Positions 1 through 8,731 of a stretch of 21,891 nt of DNA are shown piece by piece. Positions within the stretch are counted from its first letter, which is position 1; each line of letters begins with the position of its first letter. The position numbers were made by a program, and so were the translations under genes. The stretch is from a virus. The notes beneath the pieces are model-generated. The model saw only the letters and a program-made list of their open reading frames with translations. It did not search any database and had not been told where the DNA came from. The stretch lies in IMG/VR virus record IMGVR_UViG_3300021375_000187, positions 1-21,891 of that record; one strand, 5' to 3'.

Positions 1-1
1 A

Positions 2-1426
2 TTTGATTTATGGCCGTATCAAGAAGATATGTTCGATCACTTTCATAAAAATAGATTTTCTATTGTTTTAGCATGTCGACAAAGTGGTAAATCTATATCA
101 TCAGTTATATTTTTACTTTGGTTTGCATGTTTTCACCCAGAAAAAACCATTGCTATATTAGCTAACAAGGGTGCAGTTGCTAGAGAGATGTTAGCACGTA
201 TTACTTTAGCTTTAGAAAATTTACCCTTCTTTTTACAACCTGGCTGTAAGGCTTTAAATAAAGGATCTATTGAATTTAGCAATAACTCTAAAATTATTGC
301 TGCAGCAACATCTGGTTCTTCCATTCGTGGTCTTTCTATTAACTTATTGTTTTTAGATGAGTTTGCTTTTGTAGAAAACGATGCGCAGTTTTATACATCT
401 ACATATCCAGTAATATCATCAGGTAAAGATACTAAAATTATTATAACATCTACTGCAAACGGTGTAGGTAATGTGTATCATAAACTATGGGAAGGTGCAG
501 CAACTAATACGAATGAGTTTAAACCTTTTAGAGTCGACTGGTGGGATGTACCAGGAAGAAACGAAGAGTGGAAAGAACAGACCATTGCTAATACTTCATC
601 ACTTCAGTTTGATCAAGAGTTCGGTAATTCATTTCATGGACGAGGAAACACTCTTATTCCAGCTAATGAGTTATTAGCACAAAAGGCTTTAGATCCAATA
701 TCATTTACTGAAAATATATTTGTATATGAAAATCCAGTAGAAGATCATCAATATATAATGACAGTTGATGTTGCTAAAGGTAGAGGATTAGACTATTCTA
801 CGTTTACAATTATAGATGTATCAGTGGATCCGTTTAAACAAGTATGTGTATTTAGAGATAATAACATATCCCCAATACTATTTCCTGATCTTATATACAA
901 ATGGGCTAATCATTATAACGAAGCATATACTATTATTGAAAGTAATGACCAAGGTGCGGTAGTTTGTAATGGTTTATATTATGATTTAGAATATGAAAAC
1001 ATGTTTGTTGAGTCAATGGTAAAACGTAATGCACTTGGTGCTACAATGACCAAACGATTAAAACGAATAGGTTGCTCAGCAGTAAAGGATCTAATTATAG
1101 AGAAAAAGCTTCATATTATAGATGCTAATACTATTATTGAAATGAGTACATTTGTAAATAGAGGATCATCATGGGAAGCTTCAGGTAATAACCATGATGA
1201 TTTAATGATGAATTTAGTATTGTTTTCTTGGTTTACTACCACTGATATATTTCATGGTATAACTGATATAGATATGAAAACACTTTTATATAAAGAGCAA
1301 CTTCAAGCTATACAAGATGACATGCTACCATTTGGTGTATTTAGTAGTGATGAAGATAACGATAAGGAAGTTGATAAAGAAGGTAATGTTTGGATGGAAG
1401 TAGACAAACATCAAGGGCTTTATTAG
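2..1426 (+). CDS. gp17: Terminase large subunit (gp17-like), 5' end outside window
   Basis: This is the ATPase-nuclease motor that packages DNA into proheads through the portal. The reading frame is open to the left edge: codons before the first ATG at 29 read FDLWPYQED, which matches the conserved stretch before the Walker A of gp17, so the true start lies upstream and ATG 29 is not the start. Walker A is CRQSGKS (74-94). Walker B is LLFLDEFAF, with D and E at 356-361. The C-terminal RNase H-like nuclease shows MTVDVAKGRGLDYS (Asp codon at 767), SNDQG and HDDLMMN (about 1193). Only an N-terminal part of the ATPase domain is missing. A late promoter for gp18 follows the stop. The family is clear from the motifs; packaging is known for the family. 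Confidence 0.96.
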   Translation, partial: FDLWPYQEDMFDHFHKNRFSIVLACRQSGKSISSVIFLLWFACFHPEKTIAILANKGAVAREMLARITLALENLPFFLQPGCKALNKGSIEFSNNSKIIAAATSGSSIRGLSINLLFLDEFAFVENDAQFYTSTYPVISSGKDTKIIITSTANGVGNVYHKLWEGAATNTNEFKPFRVDWWDVPGRNEEWKEQTIANTSSLQFDQEFGNSFHGRGNTLIPANELLAQKALDPISFTENIFVYENPVEDHQYIMTVDVAKGRGLDYSTFTIIDVSVDPFKQVCVFRDNNISPILFPDLIYKWANHYNEAYTIIESNDQGAVVCNGLYYDLEYENMFVESMVKRNALGATMTKRLKRIGCSAVKDLIIEKKLHIIDANTIIEMSTFVNRGSSWEASGNNHDDLMMNLVLFSWFTTTDIFHGITDIDMKTLLYKEQLQAIQDDMLPFGVFSSDEDNDKEVDKEGNVWMEVDKHQGLY

Positions 1427-1438
1427 AATGTTAAAACA

Positions 1439-1446
1439 TATAAATA
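1439..1446 (+). promoter_or_regulatory. T4-type late promoter box upstream of gp18
   Basis: Exact TATAAATA, the -10 element recognised by the gp55 late sigma factor in T4-like phages. It lies 66 bp before the gp18 start in non-coding DNA. No -35 is expected for this class. Confidence 0.85.
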
Positions 1447-1511
1447 ACTATGATTGAATATAACCGTATTATGAGAACATATTAACTAACTCAAATTAAG
1501 AGGATAAAGCG

Positions 1512-3224
1512 ATGGCATTTCAAGTATCACCAGGCGTCCAGGTCAAAGAAATTGACGCAACGGGCGTTGTTCCTGCCGTATCAACCAGTATTGGTGGATT
1601 CGCAGGGTCATTTAATTGGGGTCCAGTTGACGAAGTAATCACGGTAGGTTCAGAAAAGAATCTAGCTGAAATATTTGGTCAACCTACAGATTCCAATACC
1701 GCTAACTACTTTTTAACTGCTGCTGGATTTTTAAAATACGGCAGATCATTAAAGGTTGTTAGAGCAACCAGCGGTCACTTAAACGCGACTTCTGGTACAT
1801 CAGGAGTACTAATTAAAAATAGTACTGATTACGAAACTAACCATGACGATGGTGCACCTGCTTCAGGTAACACTAACGCTATGGGAGGCTGGGCTGCAAA
1901 ATACCCTGGCACACTAGGTAACAGCCTTAAGGTTGAACTTTGTGGACCACTAGGATTTTCAAGCTGGGCTTACAAAGGTAGCTTCGATTCAGCACCTGGA
2001 ACATCAAATTACGCGGCAGACGTGCTAGGTAAAACTAGTGCATTGGACGAAGTCCATGTTGCTGTAATTGATACAACAGGCTTATGGAGCGGAACTCCAA
2101 ACACAGTTTTAGAAACTTTCCCATTCGTAAGTGTGGGATCAGACGCTAAAGCAGACGACGGCACAACTAACTATTACGTAGATGTTATTAATAACAGATC
2201 AAGCTATGTTTGGTGGTTAGCGCATCCAACTATTTCTAGCTCAAACATTGGAGCACCTATTGCTTCAACAGCAGCATACGTAGTTGGTTCAACAGTACAA
2301 ACTAGATCATTAGCAGGTGGAGCTGACGATAACGCACCAACAACTGGTGAAATATCAACAGCATACGATCTTTTAGCAGACGGAGAAACAGTAGATGTTA
2401 ATTTACTATTTGCTTATCCAGATGCTAGTGGAGCAACAATTGCTAATAAACTAATTGCTATGGCTGCAGCCAGAAAAGACTGTATGGCTTTTGTTTCACC
2501 TCCTGTTGTTTCAACAGCAGGTATCGCACCAGGTACTGCATTAACTAATGTAACTACATGGGTCGGAACAGTAACTAAGAGTTCATACGGATCAGCAGAT
2601 TCAGGTGCTTTATATGTGTACGATAAGTACAATGATAAGTATCGTTGGATCGGTGGCGCAGGTCACATTGCTGGACTATGTGCAGGTACTGATTTAGCAG
2701 CAGATGCTTGGTTCTCACCAGCTGGTTCGACTAGAGGTCAACTACTAGGTGTTACCAAATTAGCATTTAACCCTAATCTAGCACAAAGAGATGAGTTGTA
2801 TAAGGCTAAGGTCAATCCACTCGTATCTTTCCCTGGAGAAGGAACAATTTTATTCGGAGATAAAACTTTATCACCTAAACCTTCAGCATTCGATAGAATT
2901 AACGTTAGACGTTTATTCATCGTATTGGAAAAATCAATTTCAACAGCTGCTAAGGGACAACTCTTTGAGTTCAATGATGAATTTACTAGAGCACAATTTA
3001 GGAATTTAGTGGAACCATTCTTAAGGGATGTTAAAGGCCGAAGAGGAGTTACAGACTTTAAAGTAATCTGTGACGAAACAAATAATACAGGACAAGTAAT
3101 TGATTCTAATAGTTTTGTAGCTGATATCTTTATCAAGCCATCAAGATCTATTAACTTCATTACCTTGAACTTTATAGCAACTAGAACAGGCGTCGATTTT
3201 TCAGAAATCGCCGGCTCTAATTAA
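1512..3224 (+). CDS. gp18: Contractile tail sheath protein (gp18)
   Basis: This protein polymerises around the tail tube and contracts on infection. The N-terminus MAFQVSPGVQVKEID is typical of gp18-family sheaths. The C-terminal third carries the conserved core: VSFPGEGTILFGDKTL, then INVRRLFIVLEKSI, FEFNDEFTRAQFRNLVEPFL, and a final strand region ending NFIATRTGVDF. At 570 aa it is shorter than T4 gp18 (about 659 aa); the variable Ser/Thr/Gly-rich middle (roughly residues 90-330) is where sheath proteins differ. The start has a good ribosome site (AAGAGGA, 1498-1504) and a late promoter 66 bp upstream. gp19 follows 11 bp after the stop, so the two are probably co-transcribed. Confidence 0.96.
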   Translation: MAFQVSPGVQVKEIDATGVVPAVSTSIGGFAGSFNWGPVDEVITVGSEKNLAEIFGQPTDSNTANYFLTAAGFLKYGRSLKVVRATSGHLNATSGTSGVLIKNSTDYETNHDDGAPASGNTNAMGGWAAKYPGTLGNSLKVELCGPLGFSSWAYKGSFDSAPGTSNYAADVLGKTSALDEVHVAVIDTTGLWSGTPNTVLETFPFVSVGSDAKADDGTTNYYVDVINNRSSYVWWLAHPTISSSNIGAPIASTAAYVVGSTVQTRSLAGGADDNAPTTGEISTAYDLLADGETVDVNLLFAYPDASGATIANKLIAMAAARKDCMAFVSPPVVSTAGIAPGTALTNVTTWVGTVTKSSYGSADSGALYVYDKYNDKYRWIGGAGHIAGLCAGTDLAADAWFSPAGSTRGQLLGVTKLAFNPNLAQRDELYKAKVNPLVSFPGEGTILFGDKTLSPKPSAFDRINVRRLFIVLEKSISTAAKGQLFEFNDEFTRAQFRNLVEPFLRDVKGRRGVTDFKVICDETNNTGQVIDSNSFVADIFIKPSRSINFITLNFIATRTGVDFSEIAGSN

Positions 3225-3235
3225 GGAGAAGTATA

Positions 3236-3763
3236 ATGGCAATTTTAGGTATAGATGATTTTAAATCTAAGCTGACAGGCGGTGGTGCAAGACCTAACTT
3301 GTTTAAGGCTACAGTAAACTTCCCTAGCTATGCTCAGGGAAATGTGGAATTAACTTCATTCTTGTGTAAAGCAGTAGCTATCCCATCTTCTGTAATCGCT
3401 CCCATTGAATTAAATTTCAGAGGAAGAAAGATGTCAGTAGCAGGTGATAGAACCTTTGAACCAGTTACATTAACTGTTATCAATGATGCTGCATTTGAGG
3501 TTAGAAATAGCTTCGAACGATGGATGAATGGAATTAATCAGCACAACGCAAATACTGGATTATCAAACCCAACTGAATATCAGTCGGATGTAGTAATCGA
3601 GCAATTGAATAAGGCTGGAGACACTGTAAAAACTTATAACGTAAGAGGATGTTATCCTACTAATTTATCTGCAATTGATTTAAACTATGACTCTGAGAAT
3701 GCAATCGAAGAGTTCACAGTTGAGATGCAGGTGACTTATTGGGAATCTGACACTACTTCTTAG
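3236..3763 (+). CDS. gp19: Tail tube protein (gp19)
   Basis: Major subunit of the inner tail tube, 175 aa (T4 gp19 is about 163). Visible family features are FKATVNFP near residue 25, FLCKAVAIPSSVI, the short FRGRKM turn and the AGDRTFEPVTLTV strand, followed by FERWMNGI and a C-terminal beta segment EEFTVEMQVTYWE. It starts after a clear AAGGAG site and 11 bp after gp18, the usual sheath-tube pair. A second protein with the same pattern (FRG, GDR, then a Trp) is encoded at 8810-9274, so the phage carries at least two tube-fold proteins. A new late promoter begins 4 bp after the stop. Confidence 0.93.
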   Translation: MAILGIDDFKSKLTGGGARPNLFKATVNFPSYAQGNVELTSFLCKAVAIPSSVIAPIELNFRGRKMSVAGDRTFEPVTLTVINDAAFEVRNSFERWMNGINQHNANTGLSNPTEYQSDVVIEQLNKAGDTVKTYNVRGCYPTNLSAIDLNYDSENAIEEFTVEMQVTYWESDTTS

Positions 3764-3766
3764 TCG

Positions 3767-3774
3767 TATAAATA
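3767..3774 (+). promoter_or_regulatory. T4-type late promoter box upstream of the portal gene
   Basis: Exact TATAAATA four bases after the gp19 stop and 52 bp before the portal ATG. The hairpin at 3784-3803 would lie at the very 5' end of a transcript started here. Confidence 0.85.
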
Positions 3775-3783
3775 ATAATATGG

Positions 3784-3803
3784 CAGGGACAATTGCGTCC
3801 CTG
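3784..3803 (+). other. Perfect hairpin in the portal gene leader
   Basis: CAGGGAC (3784-3790) and GTCCCTG (3797-3803) form a perfect 7-bp stem around the loop AATTGC. No T-run follows, so it is not a standard intrinsic terminator. It starts about 10 bp after the late box, so a late transcript would begin with this stem-loop. A role as a 5' stabiliser is inference. Confidence 0.6.
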
Positions 3804-3826
3804 TCACTATTGTAAAGGTATAAACT

Positions 3827-5311
3827 ATGGCAGAATTGTTCGGATTTGAGATTAATAGAAAAGGTAAAGAGCCTATTAGGCCTTCTTTTGTTCCTGATAC
3901 AGAAGCAGAAGGAACTGGCGTAATTAGCACAGGTGGTCACTTTGGCCAATACCTTGATATTGATGGAGATAAAGTAAAAAATGAAAATGAGCTCATATTT
4001 AAGTATAGAGACATTTCAGTTCAGCCTGAATGCGATGCTGCTATTGATGATATTGTAAACGAGGCTATTACTGGAGACTTTAATGCAGCTCCTGTAGCAA
4101 TTGTGTTAGATAGATTAAAAATATCTGATAACATTAAGAAGAATATACGAAAAGAATTCGATAATGTTTTAGAGCTGTTAAACTTTAATAGCACTGGACA
4201 TGATATATTTAGAAAATGGTATGTAGATGGTAGATTACCATATCATATGATTATAGATGATAAAAACCCTAAAGCTGGTTTAAAAGAATTAAGATATATT
4301 GATCCTACTAAAATTAGAAAGATTAAAGAGATTGAAGAAGAAACTGATCCTAAGACGGGTGCAAAGTTAATTAAAAAATCTAATGAATATTTCATGTTTC
4401 AAGATGTACATATGGATAGAGCGAATCAAGGACTTAAAATTCATCCTGATTCTATAGCATACTGCACATCAGGTATGTTAGATCCAAGCCGTAAAAGAAT
4501 TTTATCACATTTACAGAAAGCTATTAAGCCTGTAAATCAGTTAAGGATGATGGAAGACTCATTAGTTATTTACAGAATATCTAGAGCTCCTGAACGAAGA
4601 ATTTTTTATATTGATGTAGGTAATTTACCTAAGGGTAAGGCTGAAGAGTACTTACAGAACATCATGAATAAGTATCGTAATAAATTAGTATATGATGCTA
4701 AAACTGGTGATGTAAAAGATGACAGAAAACATATGTCAATGTTAGAGGATTTCTTTTTACCAAGAAGAGAAGGTGGTAGAGGTACTGAAATATCTACACT
4801 TCCAGGTGGAGAAAACCTAGGGCAAATAGATGATATAATCTATTTCCAAAAGAAATTATATAAAGCTTTAAATGTTCCTATGAACAGATTAGAGCAAGAA
4901 GCACAATTTAGCTTAGGTAGAGCTACTGAAATAAGTAGAGACGAAGTTAAATTTAAGAAGTTTATTGATAGAATAAGAAAAAGATTTTCTGATATCTTCA
5001 TGCAAGTATTAAAAACACAGCTTTTGTTAAAAGGTGTTATTACTAAAGAAGATTGGAGAAGCTGGAAAGAATATATAGCGTTTAATTACATTGAGGACAA
5101 TTACTTCAGTGAATTAAAAGAATCCGAAATCATTCGTGAAAGATTTGAAATGTTAGCTACACTTGATGAATATGTAGGTAAATATGTATCACATGAATGG
5201 GTACGAAAAAATATTCTTAGACAAGATGACGACGAAATCGAGGCACTTAGAACGCAGATGGATGCAGAAAAAGATGCTGGAGATGACGATGACCTTGATC
5301 TTGACTTATAA
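3827..5311 (+). CDS. gp20: Portal vertex protein (gp20)
   Basis: Forms the dodecameric portal at one capsid vertex, the start point of head assembly and the docking site for terminase and the neck. At 494 aa it is close to T4 gp20 (524). Family-typical stretches include the N-terminal QYLDIDGDKV, YRDISVQPECDAAIDDIVNEAI near residue 65, WYVDGRLPYHMIID, LRYIDPTKIRKI, and the clip/stem region with YRISRAPERRIFYIDVGNLPKGKAEEYL followed by GRATEISRDEVKFKKFI. The C-terminus is a run of Asp/Glu (AGDDDDLDLDL), usual for this family. It has its own late promoter and hairpin leader. The following gp67-like gene is 33 bp away with a separate late box. Confidence 0.96.
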   Translation: MAELFGFEINRKGKEPIRPSFVPDTEAEGTGVISTGGHFGQYLDIDGDKVKNENELIFKYRDISVQPECDAAIDDIVNEAITGDFNAAPVAIVLDRLKISDNIKKNIRKEFDNVLELLNFNSTGHDIFRKWYVDGRLPYHMIIDDKNPKAGLKELRYIDPTKIRKIKEIEEETDPKTGAKLIKKSNEYFMFQDVHMDRANQGLKIHPDSIAYCTSGMLDPSRKRILSHLQKAIKPVNQLRMMEDSLVIYRISRAPERRIFYIDVGNLPKGKAEEYLQNIMNKYRNKLVYDAKTGDVKDDRKHMSMLEDFFLPRREGGRGTEISTLPGGENLGQIDDIIYFQKKLYKALNVPMNRLEQEAQFSLGRATEISRDEVKFKKFIDRIRKRFSDIFMQVLKTQLLLKGVITKEDWRSWKEYIAFNYIEDNYFSELKESEIIRERFEMLATLDEYVGKYVSHEWVRKNILRQDDDEIEALRTQMDAEKDAGDDDDLDLDL

Positions 5312-5316
5312 AAACT

Positions 5317-5324
5317 TATAAATA
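5317..5324 (+). promoter_or_regulatory. T4-type late promoter box for the prohead operon (67-21-22-23)
   Basis: Exact TATAAATA beginning 5 bp after the portal stop and 28 bp before the ATG at 5345. No further exact box lies between here and gp23, so this is the best candidate promoter for gp67, gp21, gp22 and gp23. Confidence 0.85.
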
Positions 5325-5344
5325 TATAAACAAGAGGAACTGAA

Positions 5345-5515
5345 ATGAGTAGTATAGAATCATTAATTGATAATTTAAAAGGTAACGATAATGTTAAAGC
5401 TAGTGATAACTTTAATAGCATTATGGCTGATAAATTAAAAGATGCACTCGATGCAAAAAAAATCGACTTAGCATCAACAATGACCGATCGAGCTTCTAAA
5501 GCTGAAGAGTCATAA
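5345..5515 (+). CDS. gp67: Small prohead core protein, gp67-like
   Basis: A 56-aa reading frame with ATG at 5345, a ribosome site (AAGAGGAA, just upstream), and a stop 10 bp before gp21. The protein starts MSSIESLIDNLKGNDNVKAS and contains FNSIMADKLKDALDAKKIDLA, a helical pattern like the start of T4 gp67 (an N-terminal helix, then a segment with F, M, K and a hydrophobic I..A motif). T4 gp67 is about 80 aa with a long acidic tail; that tail is absent here. The position between portal and protease is exactly that of gene 67 in T4, where the product is part of the scaffolding core and is cut by gp21. Identification rests on position, size and a weak sequence pattern. Confidence 0.75.
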   Translation: MSSIESLIDNLKGNDNVKASDNFNSIMADKLKDALDAKKIDLASTMTDRASKAEES

Positions 5516-5525
5516 AGGAACAACT

Positions 5526-6173
5526 ATGAAGTTAATATCTGAATATACCGATAGTAATATCGAATGTTATACAGAAGCTACCAAAAGTGGTGGCAAACAG
5601 CACGTCATTGAAGGCGTGTTTATGCAGGCCGATCAAAAGAATAGAAACGGTCGCATATATGAAAAACAAATTTTAGAGGCTGCGGTAGAAAAATACGTAG
5701 TCGAACAGGTGAAAAGTGGACGAGCAGTAGGGGAATTAAATCACCCTGAAGGTCCAACAATTAACCTGGATAAAGTTTCACATAAGATTACGGATCTCAA
5801 ATTTGAGGGAAGTAATGTTATTGGAAAAGCATCAATTCTTAAAACCCCTATGGGACAAATCGTTGAAGGTTTGCTCGAAGGTGGAGTTAAGCTTGGTGTA
5901 TCAAGTCGTGGTATGGGTAGTCTTGTACAGAAGAATGGTACTAGTTACGTGGGCAAGGATTTTATGCTTGCAACTGTAGATATAGTCCAGGACCCTTCCG
6001 CTCCAGAGGCATTTGTCAATGGAATTATGGAAGGTGTTGATTGGATATGGAATAACGGTATCTTAACTGCACAAGAAATTGAATCAATTGAGACTGAAAT
6101 AAAGCGTACTCCTAAAAAGCATTTAGCTGAAGCAGAGATTAAAGCGTTTAAAAATTTCCTCTCTAAACTTTAA
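5526..6173 (+). CDS. gp21: Prohead core protease (gp21)
   Basis: Serine protease of the herpesvirus-assemblin fold that digests the scaffold and trims capsid proteins during head maturation. At 215 aa it matches T4 gp21 (212). The likely catalytic His is H73 in GELNHPEG and the nucleophile lies in GVSSRG (S126/S127). NRNGRIY near residue 40 and VDIVQDPSAPEAFVNGIMEG near 155 are also family hallmarks. The C-terminus contains KKHLAEAEIKAF, where LAE resembles the L/I-x-E consensus cut by gp21, so self-trimming of the tail is plausible (inference). It lies between the gp67-like gene and gp22, as in T4. Confidence 0.95.
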   Translation: MKLISEYTDSNIECYTEATKSGGKQHVIEGVFMQADQKNRNGRIYEKQILEAAVEKYVVEQVKSGRAVGELNHPEGPTINLDKVSHKITDLKFEGSNVIGKASILKTPMGQIVEGLLEGGVKLGVSSRGMGSLVQKNGTSYVGKDFMLATVDIVQDPSAPEAFVNGIMEGVDWIWNNGILTAQEIESIETEIKRTPKKHLAEAEIKAFKNFLSKL

Positions 6174-6194
6174 TTCTTAATAGGAGAATATAAA

Positions 6195-7337
6195 ATGTCA
6201 TTAGAAGACGCAATTAAATCCACTGCTGTTGCAGAGGAAGAGGCTGTGTTAGACATCTCTGAAGATGCTGAGCTAGATTCTGAAGAAGAGCTCGTTGAAA
6301 ACGAAGTTGGAAACGAGGAAGAAGCTTTAGATGAAGAAGTAGTAGCCGAAGCAAAAGTTGAAGAAGACGAAGATGAAGACAAAAAAGACGAAGAAAAAGT
6401 CGAAGAGTCTGCACCTGTAGTCCCTAAAACTAAAGCTGGTGTTATTAACGCTGCATTGGAAATGTTTAAAAAGGCCAAAAAAGAAGACGCGCAAAAGCTA
6501 TATGCTAAATTGACAAAAGTAGAAGAATCAGAAGACGATGGATCAGTTGATAAAACAATTGATGCTGTTGCTAAAGATAAGAAAGCACCTAAAGCTAAGC
6601 TAGAGGCTGCTGATTATTCTGAAGATTTGGATATCTTAGTAGCTGAAGAAGCTACATTGTCAGATGGATTCCGTGTTAAAGCTGGTGCAATTTTTGAAGC
6701 TGCTTACGCAAGTAAAGTAGGTGCTGAGATTGATAGGCTAGAAGGCGAATACGCGCAAAATCTTGAAGAAGAAGTCGCTGATATTCAGAGCTCACTCGTA
6801 GAAAAGGTAGATTCATACCTTAACTATGTTGTTGAAAACTGGATGAAAGAAAATGAAGTAGCAGTAGAGACTGGACTAAGGTCTGAAATCGCTGAAGACT
6901 TTATGAGTGCACTTCAGGTAGTATTCAAGGAACATTACATTGAAGTTCCAGAAGGTAAAGTTGATCTAGTAGATGAGTTATCATCACAGGTTGCTGAGCT
7001 AGAGGAATCACTCAATAAAACCACAGAAGAAAATATTCGTTTATACGAGTCAACTCAATCTTTAGAAAGAGCTGAAATCGTAAGAAGACATTCTTCAGGC
7101 TTGGCTGAAACCGAAGCTGAGAAGTTATCATCATTGGTAGAAGACATTGAATTCGATAACGCTGAATCTTTCGAAATGAAAGTATCAGTTGTTAAAGAGT
7201 CATACTTCAAGCAAGATGTTAATGAATCAGTTGACGAAGTAAATGCTGCAATTGGAAATGAAGAAGCTGACGAAGTTCAGTCTATCTCTAATTCAATGGC
7301 TGCTTACACTCAAGCTATAACTAAATCTATTAAATAA
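6195..7337 (+). CDS. gp22: Prohead scaffolding core protein (gp22-like)
   Basis: Major internal scaffold on which the capsid shell assembles, later degraded by gp21. Assigned from its place between protease and capsid genes and its build: a very acidic first 80 residues (EEEAVLDISEDAELDSEEE and similar runs), a Lys/Glu-rich middle, long helical coiled-coil-like segments (about residues 195-300), and a C-terminus ending MAAYTQAITKSIK. At 380 aa it is clearly longer than T4 gp22 (269), mostly through the acidic N-terminal extension. AGGAGA at 6181-6186 supports the ATG at 6195. Several I/L-x-E triplets could be protease sites. Sequence similarity across this family is low, so context carries much of the call. 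Confidence 0.9.
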   Translation: MSLEDAIKSTAVAEEEAVLDISEDAELDSEEELVENEVGNEEEALDEEVVAEAKVEEDEDEDKKDEEKVEESAPVVPKTKAGVINAALEMFKKAKKEDAQKLYAKLTKVEESEDDGSVDKTIDAVAKDKKAPKAKLEAADYSEDLDILVAEEATLSDGFRVKAGAIFEAAYASKVGAEIDRLEGEYAQNLEEEVADIQSSLVEKVDSYLNYVVENWMKENEVAVETGLRSEIAEDFMSALQVVFKEHYIEVPEGKVDLVDELSSQVAELEESLNKTTEENIRLYESTQSLERAEIVRRHSSGLAETEAEKLSSLVEDIEFDNAESFEMKVSVVKESYFKQDVNESVDEVNAAIGNEEADEVQSISNSMAAYTQAITKSIK

Positions 7338-7363
7338 AACATAAACCTAAGGGGAAATAAAAA

Positions 7364-8701
7364 ATGTTTAACGCAGATAAAAATCTAGTAGAGAAATGGA
7401 CTCCTGTCCTTGATCACGAAGATGCTCCAAGCATCGGTGACAAGCACAAGAGAGCTGTTACTGCTAGACTCTTGGAAAACCAAGAACTCGCACTACAAGA
7501 AAGCAGAGCACATTCTGATTTTCAAATTAATGAAACAGCAGCTAACGCTACTGGTTCTAACATTAGTAACTTTGATCCAGTATTGATCTCTCTTGTAAGA
7601 CGTGCAATGCCTAACCTTATCGCATACGATATCGCAGGCGTACAACCAATGAACGGACCTACTGGTCTAATCTTTGCAATGAAGTCTAAGTACAGCACTC
7701 AAGGTGGTACTGAAGCTTTATTTGATGAAGCAGATACTGATTTCTCAGGAACTGGTACACATCAAGCTGATCCTACTGGATTGGTTGGTGTAGCTGATTC
7801 TGGAGACGCAGGTACTTCTATCGCTGACGAAGCTGATACTGTATCTACTTTCGGTTCTGGTATCACTACAGCGAATGCTGAAGCTAAAGGTACACACGTA
7901 CCAGGTTCAGCTATTTCAAGTGCTAACCAGTTTGGCGAAATGGCTTTCTCAATCGAAAAAGCTCAAGTACTAGCTAACTCAAGAGCTCTTAAAGCTGAAT
8001 ACACTATGGAACTTGCTCAAGATCTTAAAGCAATCCACGGTCTAGACGCTGAAGGCGAATTGGCTAATATTCTTTCTTCTGAAATCCTTGCGGAAATCAA
8101 CAGAGAGATGGTTAGAACTATTCTTACTAAAGCTAAAATCGGTGCACTTCAAGCAAGTGTTGCACTTAAAGGTGTATTTAACGTTAATACTGATTCTGAC
8201 GGAAGATGGATGGTTGAGAGATTCAAAGGTCTCATCATGCAACTCGAAAGAGAAGCTAACGTAATCGCTAAAGAAACAAGAAGAGGAAAAGGTAATTTTG
8301 TACTTTGTTCTTCTGATGTTGCTTCAGCACTAGCAGCAGCTGGTCTTTTAGACTACACTCCTGCTCTTTCAACTGACTTAAACGTTGACGATACTGGTAA
8401 TACTTTTGCTGGTGTTCTTAACGGTAGATTGAAAGTATATATCGATCCTTATGCTACTGGCGACTTTGCTTGTGTAGGTTACAGAGGTTCAAATCCATAC
8501 GACGCAGGTATCTTCTATTGCCCATACGTTCCTTTAACTATGGTTAAAGCGATTGGCGAGAATGACTTCCAGCCAAGAATTGGATTCAAAACTAGATATG
8601 GAATGCAGCAGAACCCATTCGTGGGAACAGCTACAGGTGCGGGTACTAACCGTGTCAACCCATATTTCAGAATCTTTAGAGTAGACGGAATTATGGTGTA
8701 A
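7364..8701 (+). CDS. gp23: Major capsid protein (gp23)
   Basis: HK97-fold shell protein of the T4-like head, 445 aa (T4 521; marine relatives are typically shorter). Family signatures include FDPVLISLVRRAMPNLIAYD near residue 68, GVQPMNGPTGLIFAMKSKYS, NQFGEMAFSIEKAQVLANSR, the LKAEYTMELAQDLKAIHGLD helix, and the C-terminal YVPLTMVKAIGENDFQPRIG with NPYFRIFRVDGIMV. The N-terminal propeptide probably ends at INE (residues 55-57), which fits the L/I-x-E cleavage rule for gp21; the mature protein would begin TAANATG. It is preceded by an AAGGGGA site and followed by a strong terminator. No exact late box lies directly upstream, so it is probably transcribed from 5317. Confidence 0.97.
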   Translation: MFNADKNLVEKWTPVLDHEDAPSIGDKHKRAVTARLLENQELALQESRAHSDFQINETAANATGSNISNFDPVLISLVRRAMPNLIAYDIAGVQPMNGPTGLIFAMKSKYSTQGGTEALFDEADTDFSGTGTHQADPTGLVGVADSGDAGTSIADEADTVSTFGSGITTANAEAKGTHVPGSAISSANQFGEMAFSIEKAQVLANSRALKAEYTMELAQDLKAIHGLDAEGELANILSSEILAEINREMVRTILTKAKIGALQASVALKGVFNVNTDSDGRWMVERFKGLIMQLEREANVIAKETRRGKGNFVLCSSDVASALAAAGLLDYTPALSTDLNVDDTGNTFAGVLNGRLKVYIDPYATGDFACVGYRGSNPYDAGIFYCPYVPLTMVKAIGENDFQPRIGFKTRYGMQQNPFVGTATGAGTNRVNPYFRIFRVDGIMV

Positions 8702-8731
8702 ACCGTAATTAGTTAATTCTAATTCTGATGG

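Noticed and set aside
2738-3160. A 140-codon minus-strand frame inside gp18, and similar long antisense frames in gp20 and gp22
   Set aside because: They are mirror images of strongly coding + strand genes, with low-complexity or Ser-rich translations and no ribosome sites.
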